From Isoetes taiwanensis (Eukaryota; Streptophyta; Lycopodiopsida; Isoetales; Isoetaceae), in the NCBI GenBank assembly GCA_021234155.1, contig JAJEKV010000092.1, forward strand, positions 4,019,708 through 4,083,707: a stretch of DNA of 64,000 nt, read 5' to 3'. The position numbers and the translations under genes are program-made. The notes beneath the pieces are model-generated. The model saw nothing but the letters and a program-made list of their open reading frames with translations, made no database searches and was not told where the DNA came from. Each line of letters opens with the position of its first letter. Position 1 is the stretch's first letter. Shown one piece after another: positions 1 to 9,010 of the stretch.

Positions 1-62
1 GGCGAGGGGTTGGAAAGAGTCGGCAGAGGAGTTACCATCGCGCCCGTGAACAAGCTATAGGC

Positions 63-433
63 TTGTCGAGGGTTGGGACGGCCTCCGTTATTTATCACCA
101 AGGGCAGGAGTACCTCCTCTTGGATGATATCATCCGACTTATCATATGGTGGCGGATTCGACGCAAGCGCAAGGACCATGTACTTTTACGAGCTTGGAGT
201 ATTGCATGGATGATTTTATCGACTTCACTTCTATCGAGCTTCCTTCGGAGGGTGTACGGTACTGCCTCGGTTCCGTCGGGGAGACCCTAGAGCCCGCGGA
301 GACTTTATTACGCCGGGACTTTGTGATGCAGGAACCGCCTTCACGACCGCACGAAGCCTTCCGCCTATGGGACCTCACGTCCCAAACATTAATATGGTTG
401 AGGTTCCCTCCGACTCGGATGATGAGGGCTTAA
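63..433 (+). pseudogene. accessory ORFy remnant, N-terminal part (chromovirus copy 1)
   Basis: Two overlapping frames (63-290 and 146-433) appear to be one frameshifted coding region. The first contains QEYLLLDDI, matching EEYLLLGDI in copy 2 near 33505 and the equivalent region of copy 3 near 61610. The second is acidic (MDDFIDFTSIELPSEGV) and corresponds to the acidic stretch of copy 2 at 33840-33930. No known domain is recognised. In copies 2 and 3 this ORF lies between a palindrome/TATA spacer and gag. Function unknown; homology between copies is by eye. Confidence 0.45.
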
Positions 434-558
434 GATTTATATCATAACCACGCACACAAGAAGGAGGAGCAGGGGAGCTCAAGGAGGAAGAAGTCCCCAT
501 GGACTTGGATAAGGAGGTGGCCGCACGAAACTCCACTTAAAGGGAAGGTGCCGGGTAA

Positions 559-879
559 CCACCTTACCCGTTTCTTTTGTCGGCCTTCAAATACGGGCAA
601 AGTTCTCTTCATAGCGGGGACTTAGGGCGAGAGGCTGAAGCTTCATGGTGGGCCCCTCGTGCACTTTCTACACTCGCCGGCCACAAGAAGCTTCCCCTAT
701 CGCACGCGTTTACGTATGTACTGCACGACGGGATCTTGCCCTTACGCCTTGGGCGGGGATATTGCGCCTTTGATGGGCATGAAGCTCCTCCGGCAGCCCC
801 ATTGGCCGTTGCTTATCCACCGGAGGTTGCATCTGCTATGGCTGACCCACCGTGGACCCAGGGTAGCTCTGGCTCATGA
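559..879 (+). pseudogene. accessory ORFy remnant, C-terminal part (chromovirus copy 1)
   Basis: An open frame at 577-879 contains an AGH...YVLHDG segment that loosely parallels the C-terminal part of ORFy in copy 2 (34060-34246, with YLCLSQEGNG). Both end with a short run rich in alanine and acidic residues, followed by an AT-rich spacer with a TATA-like sequence. The region 434-558 between the two ORFy parts has stops in all frames and is probably decayed coding sequence. Unrecognised product; assignment rests on position and weak similarity. Confidence 0.3.
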
Positions 880-1153
880 CACCGACCGCCTCCACCACCT
901 CCTAGGGCTAAGGATAAAGAGGCAGGGCCTAGTTCCTGAACTAAAGATGCTATATAAATTTTGTTATATACATATATATACACACATGTAGTTATGAGAT
1001 TTTGGGATTGGCAATTGTTTAAACCATATTGAAAAAATGTGTACCTTATCTACTTATTAAATACAAAGTTTTCTTGATGAGCATAACTAAATTGTTTTTT
1101 TTATGACATCCTCTTCCAAAGCATTAAAGTTTAGGGTATAGTGGAATTACAAA
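880..1153 (+). promoter_or_regulatory. AT-rich spacer with TATA-like box between accessory ORFs
   Basis: Non-coding. TATATAAAT lies at 951-959, followed by alternating TATATACA runs to about 985 and AT-rich sequence up to the ATG at 1154. A TATA-like box in the same relation to the next ORF occurs in the spacers of copies 2 and 3. Promoter activity is inferred only. Confidence 0.4.
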
Positions 1154-1774
1154 ATGTTCTCTATTCACTCCAACTATGTTGCAGAGGAAACCATTTGGGA
1201 ATATGAGGAAAGAATTACCGACATGGTTAGGAGGGACGATCCCGGGCCGCCAGACCAGGACTATGGCCAGAGATATGGTGAATATCCAGAGTGGGAGGAA
1301 GGCTATGAAACCGAACCACCGCCACCAGGGGAACTCTATGACCCTGATAAAGGGCTAGAGATAGTTAGCATCCTCAGGGATCGAGCTTTCGAGGATCTGA
1401 AGATGACCCTGTGTCGTACCTGGGACTATTGGAATATGACCAGGCACGAAGCCTTTGAGGACGCCAACGACCATCTTTGGCAACTCTTTTATGCGATGCG
1501 AAGGCTCTTTAACCTTCTGATTATCAGCCCAACATGGGAGTACCAAGCAATCATTGTCCAAGCCTGGGCACGCTTACAAACTCGTCCGAAGCATGCGGAG
1601 AGTACCCTTCTGGCGATCCTCAGTACCCCTTCGCCAACCCCTAGGCTTGGTCTCTTCCGTTGTGTTTTTCGTTGTTGTGGTTACTGTTGTGTGCCGATGG
1701 AGAACTTTAAAAGTTCCCATTGTATCATACCTACTTTTGTCTCAATCCATGTATCAATCGACCCGTTGTTATAA
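1154..1774 (+). CDS. accessory ORFz, acidic 206-aa protein of chromovirus copy 1
   Basis: An intact 206-codon frame, the longest unbroken accessory ORF of this copy. Residues about 1-75 are strongly acidic and proline-rich (PEWEEGYETEPPPPGE), followed by an aromatic, probably helical part (TWDYWNMTRHEAFEDANDHL). The last ~50 residues after the TPSPTPRLG stretch look like read-through into non-coding DNA, with low-complexity FRCVFRCCGYCC. There is no signal peptide or known domain. It lies directly upstream of gag, separated by a 106-base AT-rich spacer. No counterpart is obvious in copies 2 and 3 at this position. It could be a gag N-terminal extension split off by a stop; function unknown. 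Confidence 0.5.
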   Translation: MFSIHSNYVAEETIWEYEERITDMVRRDDPGPPDQDYGQRYGEYPEWEEGYETEPPPPGELYDPDKGLEIVSILRDRAFEDLKMTLCRTWDYWNMTRHEAFEDANDHLWQLFYAMRRLFNLLIISPTWEYQAIIVQAWARLQTRPKHAESTLLAILSTPSPTPRLGLFRCVFRCCGYCCVPMENFKSSHCIIPTFVSIHVSIDPLL

Positions 1775-1880
1775 TCAACTGGAATGAAATACAATAGTTG
1801 TCTTCTGTTTGTATATACTTTTGTTCAATTAACTTAAAAAGGGATTGCACATTAAGGTAAATCTGCTTATATATTCATGA
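1775..1880 (+). promoter_or_regulatory. AT-rich spacer with TATATAT before gag
   Basis: Non-coding spacer between ORFz and gag. TATATAT is at 1868-1874, only a few bases before the first in-frame gag ATG at 1881, so if it is a promoter element the functional gag start must lie further downstream. Placement parallels the TATATAAATA at 34426 in copy 2 and 62608 in copy 3. Confidence 0.3.
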
Positions 1881-3060
1881 ATGACTCCTATAGGCGGTTA
1901 TGTAATGCGAACGCATTGGCAAACACCCTCCAACGCTAGTAGGCTCACCCCTGAACAAGAATTGATGTTAATGAAAAGGCAACTCGGCGAGTTACAGGCC
2001 TATGTTTTACATACCAATCCACTGCCACATACTCAGGAGGATGGACCGGAATTGCCTCCGCGACCACTGAGTCCACCTGCGCAACAGCCATCTCCTCCCA
2101 GAGCTAGCCCTGTACCTGTACCACGGGGAACTCATGCTAAACGTCACGGAGTTCCTCTAAGGATAGCGCCGCCTCCTCACATTGGCCACCTCGGGTTCTT
2201 GGGGTCCATTTGTCGACAAATGACCATTCAAGGCGTAAGGATAAGGAGTACCGGAAAAGCTGTTGATCTGACCATCACTAGCATATGGAAGAACCGGAAA
2301 TTAGCTTTCGGTTTGTGGAAATCGAGGAGGCTTGAACGCAGAATCTTGGTTGGATGAGATGAAGGAATTTGGGAAGTCCTATGGAATGGCGGAGAAGGAT
2401 CTGAGGAAGGTCGCCACCACCAACCTTACTGGAGCTGCCCGTATTTGGTGGAAGGGTTACGCTAGAGCTAAGCACCTGGACAGGAGCAGATGCAAGTTCA
2501 AGAAGTTCGCTAAGGCTTTTAAATCGCATTATGTGCCTCGTGCGCACAAATGCCAACAGATTCAGACCTTTTATAGGTTGGAACAGAAGGGCATGTCCGC
2601 GGCAGGCCTACATCGAATTCATGCGTTTGAGGTTGTATGTACGGGAATGAATGAGAAAAGGGCGATAGGGCTACATTGAAGGATTGGCCCCATCCATTAA
2701 ACGTATGGTCAAGGCCATTGACCCAAAGTCAGTAGCAGAGGCGGAAGCTAAGGCATTAAGCCTTGAGGAAGACACGCCAAGGAGCCAGTATCCGCGACCT
2801 GCTCCTTATTCGCAGCCACGGCCGTCCACACCTTACAAACCCCGTTCGCCAAGTCCGGGGCCCTCTCAGCACAATTCTTACAACCGCCAGGAGAAGAAAG
2901 TCGCCTTTAGCACGCCAGATAAACAGAACAATGCTGGTAAGGAAGTTTGGGCCTCTTCTGATCCATTCCTAAAGAGGCGGAGAGAACGGCTCCCACGGAT
3001 AAGGCATGTTACCGGTGCATGAGGCCTGGACATTTCATGCAGAATTGCCCGTACGTTACG
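1881..3060 (+). pseudogene. gag: gag (capsid domain and CCHC zinc knuckle), frameshifted
   Basis: Gag packages element RNA into cytoplasmic particles. The frame at 1881-2357 begins with a helical Q/E-rich segment (LTPEQELMLMKRQLGELQ) and a proline-rich linker. The frame at 2332-2679 holds the Retrotrans_gag core, with LTGAARIWWKGYA matching the family's conserved A..WW segment and KKFAKAFKSHYVP following. After another shift, 2684-3022 is a Pro/Ser linker. The knuckle at 3007-3048 is C-X2-C-X4-H-X4-C (CYRCMRPGHFMQNC), complete. At least three frame changes break it. Confidence 0.85.
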
Positions 3061-3245
3061 CAGACTGCTCAACTGGCCATGGCCGACCTGGATTGGGAAG
3101 ATCTGGAGTCCAATCTTCTTTGCGGAGGGCCGAGGCTCCCGAAAGTACATTCGCGGTCGTCTCATATTCTTCTTGCTATAGAAACAGTAATGCTGAAAGT
3201 CAGCCTTCGCTATTTTTCTACAATAGGCCAAATAGGCAAGTAAGC

Positions 3246-3600
3246 CCTTCATAATTTTGATGGACACGGTAAATACGATAATTTTGCTTCTCCTAGAATG
3301 GCCAGAAATTGTTGGTGGAGACTTTGAAATCCCGACCTAAGCCAGTCACATTGGCCAGTGGTAAGATCAGACATACTCATGGTCGCCGTATTAACCTTAA
3401 GATGCAGTTGCCAGGTGCACCAGTTGCCTTGGGTGCCGAGTTAATGGACATTGGAAAATATGATCTTATTGTGGGAATGGAGTTTTTAGCGTCTGCCAAG
3501 GTCAACATAGACTGTGAGAAACGGGAGGTCACCTTCAACGCCGCTAATGGAGCACGTGTGACAATAAAAGGTGATCCATTCAACTCCGCTATGCAGTCAA
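3246..3600 (+). pseudogene. pro: retropepsin-like aspartic protease domain
   Basis: The protease cleaves the Gag-Pol polyprotein. The active-site region lies at about 3255-3285: bases encode LMDT followed by a one-base loss where the DTG motif is expected, then a short N-x-F-type stretch. The downstream beta-strand segment is in a clean frame (from 3309): VTLASGKI, then [19 protein letters not shown], the hydrophobic flap and IIGMD-like strand typical of plant RVP_2 proteases. The frame runs directly into RT, as expected for a fused pol. Confidence 0.75.
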
Positions 3601-3699
3601 TGTCCTTAAAACAGTTACGAAAAGCTATATGCAGGAGTGAACTCCTTTGCGTCATTAGAATTGCTTCCATTGAGTCTGACTCTAAAAAGAAGCAAGAAA

Positions 3700-4460
3700 T
3701 CGATGCCTTACCATTAGATATTGCTACCCTTCTTCGGGAATTTAGCGATCTTTTTCCAGATGAGATCCATAAGCTTCCTCCTTTTAGAGGGGTAGAATGT
3801 GAGATAACTCTTGAACCAGGAACGAAGCCTACCAGCAAGGCCCCGTACCGAATGAGTCCTCCGGAGTTAGCGGAGCTTAAGAAACAGCTACAAGAGTTAC
3901 TGAATTTGGGGTTTATTCGGCCTAGTGTTTCGCCATTTGGCGCTCCTATTCTTTTTGTCAAGAAGAAAGATGGCTCCTTAAGGATGTGTATTGATTATAG
4001 GCAACTCAACAAGCATACCATCAAGAATCGCTATGCTTTGCCTAGGGCAGATGATCTTATGGACCAGTTACAAGGAGCAAAATATTTCTCAAAGATTGAT
4101 TTGCGCCCGGGTACCATCGGATAAGGATTAAGGAAGAGGACATCCATAAGTCCGCTTTTAGGTACCCGATATGGGCATTATGAATTCCTTTGTCATGCCT
4201 TTTGGATTGACCAACGCCCGTTTAGCGTTTATGCGGTGATGAATGACATCTTCCGCCAATACTTGGATGACTTTGTTGTCATTTTCTTTGATGACATTCT
4301 CATCTATAGTAAAACCTTGCAAAAGCAACATGAACAACATCTTCGATTAGCTTTGCAAAAGCTAAAGGCGCCATCGACTCTTCGCCAAGTTCTCTAAATG
4401 CAAGTTCGCCACTCAGGGTGGACTACTTGGGGGCATATTATCTCCAGAAGGAATTGCTAC
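3700..4460 (+). pseudogene. pol: reverse transcriptase domain
   Basis: Synthesises cDNA from element RNA. The block [14 protein letters not shown] and [20 protein letters not shown] leads into [27 protein letters not shown] (3930-4010), the fingers of Ty3/gypsy RT. The frame breaks after YFSKIDLR near 4112, where the GYHQI box is damaged, and resumes with FGLTNAP (about 4200). The catalytic box reads FFDD (4284-4295), followed by ILIYSKT; two aspartates are intact. A further shift near 4395 precedes the thumb/connection region. FxDD with F at the second position instead of V is shared with copy 2. Confidence 0.9.
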
Positions 4461-4489
4461 AGACCCGGCTAAGATAGAAGCGATAAAGG

Positions 4490-5090
4490 ATTGGCCCATT
4501 CGGCTAATGTTTCGGAGGTCCGGAGTTTCTTGGGACTCGCAGGATATTATCGGAAATTTGTTAAGGACTTTGCAACAATTGCCGCACCTCTTACTAATCT
4601 CACAAGACATGAGCAAGTAAAGGATTGGATGGAACATTGGAAAACAAAAGTCCAAGTCGGCTTTCAGAAACTCAAGGATGCTTTAACATCGGCACCAGTC
4701 CTTACCTTGCCTGATCCGGAAAAGGATAAATCGGTAGCCACCGATGCGAGTAAGATAGCTACGGTGGTGTGTTAATGCGAGGGGGGAGAGTTGTTGCCTA
4801 CGATTCAAAGAAGATGAATGATGCAGAGCAGCGATACCCTACCCATGACCAGGAGTTGCTGGCAGTTGTACGTGCGCTCCGTATTTGGAGACACTACCTT
4901 CTTGGTAGAAGATTTCAGTTGGATACGGATCATCGAGTCTCGCTATCTATCCACCCAGCCAAATCTAAATCTCGTCGGTGAAGATGGATGGAATTCCTTG
5001 AGGAATATGACTTGAGATTGTATACAAGCCGGGAAAGCACAATGTGGTTTGCGGATGCTTTGTCACGTCATCCCTTTATAACCCGCACCC
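4490..5090 (+). pseudogene. pol: RT connection and RNase H domain
   Basis: RNase H degrades RNA in the RNA:DNA hybrid. The frame at 4491-4775 carries [19 protein letters not shown], the conserved connection of Ty3/gypsy pol, then LPDPEKDKSVATDAS with the first catalytic aspartate. The next frame (4769-4981) has SKKMNDAEQRYPTHDQELLA (catalytic Glu in QELLA) and RIWRHYLLGRRFQLDTDH (third acidic residue in TDH). This is the short chromovirus RNase H, without an added archaeal-type domain. Two or more frameshifts; ends near LNVV-like residues at about 5080. Confidence 0.85.
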
Positions 5091-5258
5091 ATTGTAATGC
5101 CATTTCCACACTCACCCAAACAAGTTTGGGAAGCGAGATAGAACAGACCTTGGCCTGAGATCCCTAATTACGTAATATTTGGGAAAGTTTGGGTAGGGAA
5201 GCCGTCATCAGATAGAGAACGTGAAGCATTCCGTTCATATAAGAAGGAGGGCAACTTA

Positions 5259-6271
5259 TTATATTACAAAGATAAGTTGTGTGTTCGGTGACTTGAGGGG
5301 TTCGAAAGTTGATTCTCCATGACACCCACTAACAGCCCTATAGCGGGACATGCGGGTTTTATGAAAACTTACTTTAAGATCCGCTCCGGCTATTTTTGGC
5401 CTTCCATGAAGAAGGATATTGCTAGGTACATCAAGCGATTGTCGGGTTTGTCGGCAAACCAAAGGCGAGCAATTAAGAGTCCACAGGGGAGTTGCAACCT
5501 TTGGATGTGCCCTAACGCCAAGTGGGAAGTCATAACCATGGATTTCATTGTGGGGCTTCCCATTACTCTCGTGGGTATGATGCCTTAATGGTCGTGGTCG
5601 ACAAATTATCAAAGATGGCTCACTTCCGCCATGTCACCACCGGACCGCCTTCGACACCGCCTTGCTCTTTGCAAAGGAAATTTTCAGGTTGTAATGCGGG
5701 ATGCCAAGAGTAATTGTATCGGATAGGGATCCTAAGTTTGTCGATTGCATGCGGAAGGATTTCTTCGCCACCATTCAGACCAAGCTTGCCATGAGTACTG
5801 ACCTACCATCCTCGAACCCGGATGGTCAAGCGAGCGTGTCAATCATTATTATCGAAGACATGCTAAGAAGCTATGTATGGAGTAAACTTGATCACAATGG
5901 GCGGATTATATTTACTTGGTAGAATTAAGCCTACAACAAGTCAAAAAGGGAGTCTTCTAGAATGTCTCCCTTCATGATAAATTATGGCTATCAATGTCTT
6001 ACTCGGACACATGGCATAATCTGTTTCTAAAGTGGAGGTCTCTCAACAACTCCTTCCGGAAATGCGGGCCTTGGTGGAAGAAGTTGGGGGTTACTTATTG
6101 GCACGCACGATGTCGTCGAGAAAAGTCTAGCTGATAAGCACCGAACCCCACCGGATCTTCGTGGTGCGAATCGGTTTGGCTTAAGATCAAAGTAAAACAA
6201 GCCAAGCTTAAAATTGGGAATCAGAAGAAGTTGGCACCGGATGAGATGGGCCATTCAGGATTACTGAACGT
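5259..6271 (+). pseudogene. int: integrase (HHCC zinc finger and DDE core), frameshifted
   Basis: Inserts the cDNA into the genome. The zinc-binding region at 5310-5475 has the two histidines (H before [12 protein letters not shown]) and two cysteines (CRVC in a shifted frame near 5440). Core: NAKWEVITMDFIVGLP (first Asp, ~5515-5565), [27 protein letters not shown] (second Asp, ~5701-5745) and a GQ..ERVN-like segment with IIEDMLRSY near 5825-5875 (catalytic Glu). Frames change at about 5440, 5590, 5700 and 5820. The C-terminal part between 5925 and 6270 is badly broken. Confidence 0.85.
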
Positions 6272-6640
6272 GTGGGAGAACAGGCATATCGCTTGGACTT
6301 GCCACCCCGCTTGAAGATCCACAAGGTCTTTCACGTGAGTCTTCTGAAGCAACACACCCCTGATCCAGAGGAGGTTTTGGATACTCCAACACTCCTAGAA
6401 ATGACGGAAGAGCAACTGGAAATAGTGCCCGAAGCTCTTCTTGATCGAGCTTACAAACAGACCAGGAGGACTCAAATGTTGCAATACTTGGTCAAGTGGA
6501 AGCACTTACCAGTTGAGGATGCTACCTGGGTGATGAAGATAGACCTTGAGAAGCACTATCCGGACTTCATGCGGGAATCTCAAGGCCGCACCATCAATGA
6601 TGCTATCAACCCCGCTTCCGGCGGTAAGCTTGAAGGCTGA
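6272..6640 (+). pseudogene. int: integrase C-terminus with chromodomain
   Basis: A clean 122-codon frame. It starts with YRLDLPPRLKIHKVFHVSLL, the GPY/F-type C-terminal module of chromovirus integrase, and continues through an EEQLEIVPEALLDRAYK stretch to a chromodomain: LQYLVKWKHLPVEDATWV, with the aromatic residues Y, W and W expected for a histone-tail-binding cage, then LEKHYPDF. Chromodomains of this kind direct integration to heterochromatin. The stop after GGKLEG closes pol. The corresponding segment of copy 2 is at 39060-39310. Confidence 0.85.
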
Positions 6641-6663
6641 TTTGCCGAGAATCATGTTCTAGA

Positions 6664-6780
6664 GGGGTAGATGCATCGTACCGTATAACAATAACCGATG
6701 ATGAGATCACCTTCGTGTTCTCTAGGACGTGGTGTATTGTTGATGTTGACATGACCGCGCATTGCTTGAAAAGCATATAG
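6664..6780 (+). pseudogene. small post-pol reading frame (conserved with copy 2)
   Basis: Downstream of the pol stop a 39-codon frame reads TITDDEITFVFSRTWCIVDV then DMTA before the stop at 6778-6780. Copy 2 has, at the same place (39422-39715), VVTDDGTTTVISREWCNVNV followed by GMTA. The spacing of TDD, SR, WC and MTA is identical. No domain recognised. Either a small extra protein or a former C-terminal part of pol. Confidence 0.4.
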
Positions 6781-7270
6781 TAAATAGACCGCGTTCATTC
6801 CGGCAATGCGGGGAACTGAACCATTCCTTATGCCGCAATAAATTGCAAGCCCTAGACATGATAGACTCCCTTCTAGATACTTTCTATTTTTCTTTATAGG
6901 GGGTGGCCCCTTTAACCACACCTTCATCATATTATTAATCTACGGGTATATGGATATGTGCGGGCTGAATTGAGCAGTCGTCCGCCTTGTATAGAGGGTT
7001 CTTTGATGACCCAACTTTTCCCGTAGTCCTTTTGTCTACATGTGTGATTTATGTTGTCTAAATGTTTTGAATCGGACTGTGGTCCTAAACTCTCTTGATG
7101 ATAACTTGTGTAAGGCACCTTCGTGCTTGTACTTTGCTATTGTAACTTCAATATATATTACTGTCAGAAATACTATAATTTCAACGTAGTAATGTTATAT
7201 TCTTAACTCCATTTTTCTAATTAAATACATTCGTTTAGTTGACCCCAATGCTGAGGACAGCATTATTTTT
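6781..7270 (+). other. 3' untranslated region of chromovirus copy 1
   Basis: No coding signal on either strand. Moderately AT-rich, ending in a T-rich run immediately before the polypurine tract. I see no repeat or structural RNA. Confidence 0.5.
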
Positions 7271-7272
7271 TT

Positions 7273-7285
7273 AAGGAGGGGAGAA
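7273..7285 (+). promoter_or_regulatory. polypurine tract (plus-strand primer)
   Basis: AAGGAGGGGAGAA sits directly before the LTR start TGTGACGTTC. The same purine run (AAGGTGGGGAGAA) precedes the 3' LTR of copy 2 at 40243-40255. Confidence 0.8.
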
Positions 7286-9010
7286 TGTGACGTTCCACGT
7301 ATTTATACGGTCTACGTCACGTATTCATACGAGGCACGTACAAATACAAGCACGTCACCCCCCCTAAAGGTACGCTACCATGGGAGTATGGGAACGTGAT
7401 TGCAACCTAAGGGGTTACCTTACAATGGATTAAATTAGCTATGCTAATTTAACACAGTAATAATAATAACCTATAACTTAGGAAGTGGGGCTAATTACCA
7501 TTTGGGGAGGCGCCACCTGCTCCAATCGATTGGGGTGCATGGGGGTTGCCAAGTTTGGATGCCAACTTGACCCCTATCCCTGGGATTGACTCCTCTAATC
7601 GACCAAGGAAGGCCGGAGTGGCGCCATCATCACCTGCAGAGAATCACCATACTAGTCGTCCCCGATGCGGCAAAGAAGCCGGTGAATTCCTAACTCCCCG
7701 GAGATGGGGCGCCCCATGGAAATGAGTCCAGCCAGAATTCAGGTAGGTGGCTATGTGAATTCTAGATAACGCTTGGTTGTGTCCGTTTCTCTCTTCTCTT
7801 TGGGATTCAATCTAACCCTTGGTTGTACAAACAAATTCTCTTTATATTCAATTCGGATTTCTACTCTGAGAGGATGAATTGTTAGCTCTTCGTTAAATCG
7901 ACTCACAAAGCGGGGGATTACGGGGGTAGAGACCTCTGAACCATGTATTGTAGTATGCTCCTAGATAGCGCCCAATAGAGTCCCATTAATTGCGGCCTGT
8001 GCACAAGAACCCACCGGGTCCTAGATGCTATGGTCTGGCTTAGCACCAGACAAGGAACACAGTGGTGACATGAGGGGTGGGGTCTTGCATGAGCATACAT
8101 GGCTCCTGAGACTCCTACAGTGGGCTAGGCCTGATAGCCGGTCACGTAGAGGGCCGGGTATGGGTCTGACACTCCCTGGGTGGGAAGGTGTGATCCGTAT
8201 GGAGCACCTTGCACTTTGAGTAGATTTAGGGCGAGTAAGTCGGGTACGGATACGGGGGTCGCTGATGCGCGCGCGTATTCTCTAGCTTCGCCCGGTGGAA
8301 CCCCGCGGATTACGGAAGGGGACGCTTCCCCAGGACCACGCCTCATCGGACCAGCGTCATGAACACGGAGTAGGCTCAAAGGGTGATTCCTCCGAACTGC
8401 GTCTCAGGAAGGCTATAGCAAAGCCATAGCATGAATTGACCCATCTGCAAAGTGTGCACAGGAGGGGCGGATGGAGTGGACAACCCTAGCCGATGTTCTA
8501 TTGCCCGCCAACGCCATGCCAAGATTCGGTCTGCTGATCTCTTGAGGCCTAGCCGTCAGTCGATCCTCACTGGAGTCTGAGCCGGGGTAGAACACGGGTT
8601 AAGGTGTTTTCCTAGGATTAGATGCATATTCTATGCCGTTGGTATATTAGATGGATGCGCCACCCTTCGTGGTGGTTATTTATGTATATTCATGCTGTGT
8701 GCTAACCCTTGTATTCATGCTTCCGCGACGTAGGAGTCCCATTGAAGGCGTGGGCCGAATGACCCCTTCGTGTCCTTCTTTCGGGCCTCATTTCATAGGT
8801 GGCCCGAAACAGACGGAGGGCCCTGCTCATGGCGAGATGTTCGCCATGGGAGGGGAAAGTCCCCGTATGTATACGTCCGAGGGTCGTATATATTCTGGGA
8901 GCGTCACAAGGGGTTGCCCTCTGGGGGCCCGAGAGTGTGTTTTCATGGGTTCTATTTCGTCGTCTTCTGGTGGGTTTTGTTTGTTTTATATGGAGCCGTG
9001 TAATTCAGGG
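7286..9010 (+). repeat. 3' LTR of chromovirus copy 1
   Basis: Starts TGTGACGTTCC right after the polypurine tract. The end is placed near GTGTAATTCA (about 9008-9010) by comparison of length with the LTRs of copies 2 and 3 (about 1.7-1.77 kb); it is uncertain by tens of bases. The stretch 8440-8515 (AAAGTGTGCAC... GGGGCGGATGGAGTGGACAA) is nearly identical to 29838-29910 in the copy 2 LTR, although the first half of the LTR differs. A direct repeat CGTATTxATACG lies at the 5' end. Confidence 0.7.

Larger units (their letters stand above)
1..9010 (+). mobile_element. Ty3/gypsy chromovirus, copy 1 (5' end outside window)
   Basis: Domains run in Ty3/gypsy order on the plus strand: accessory ORFs, gag with a CCHC knuckle, aspartic protease, RT, RNase H, HHCC-DDE integrase, chromodomain, polypurine tract, 3' LTR. 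Integrase lies after RT/RNase H, which excludes Ty1/copia, and the C-terminal chromodomain places it among chromoviruses. The 5' LTR and primer site lie left of the window, so target duplications cannot be checked. Many single-base indels break the frames. Copies at 28573-40425 and 56569-64000 belong to the same wider family but have a more closely related LTR pair with each other than with this copy. Confidence 0.9.

Noticed and set aside
8125-8595. Frames on both strands inside the 3' LTR of copy 1
   Set aside because: Short, overlapping frames within a GC-rich LTR with no conserved equivalent in the other LTRs.
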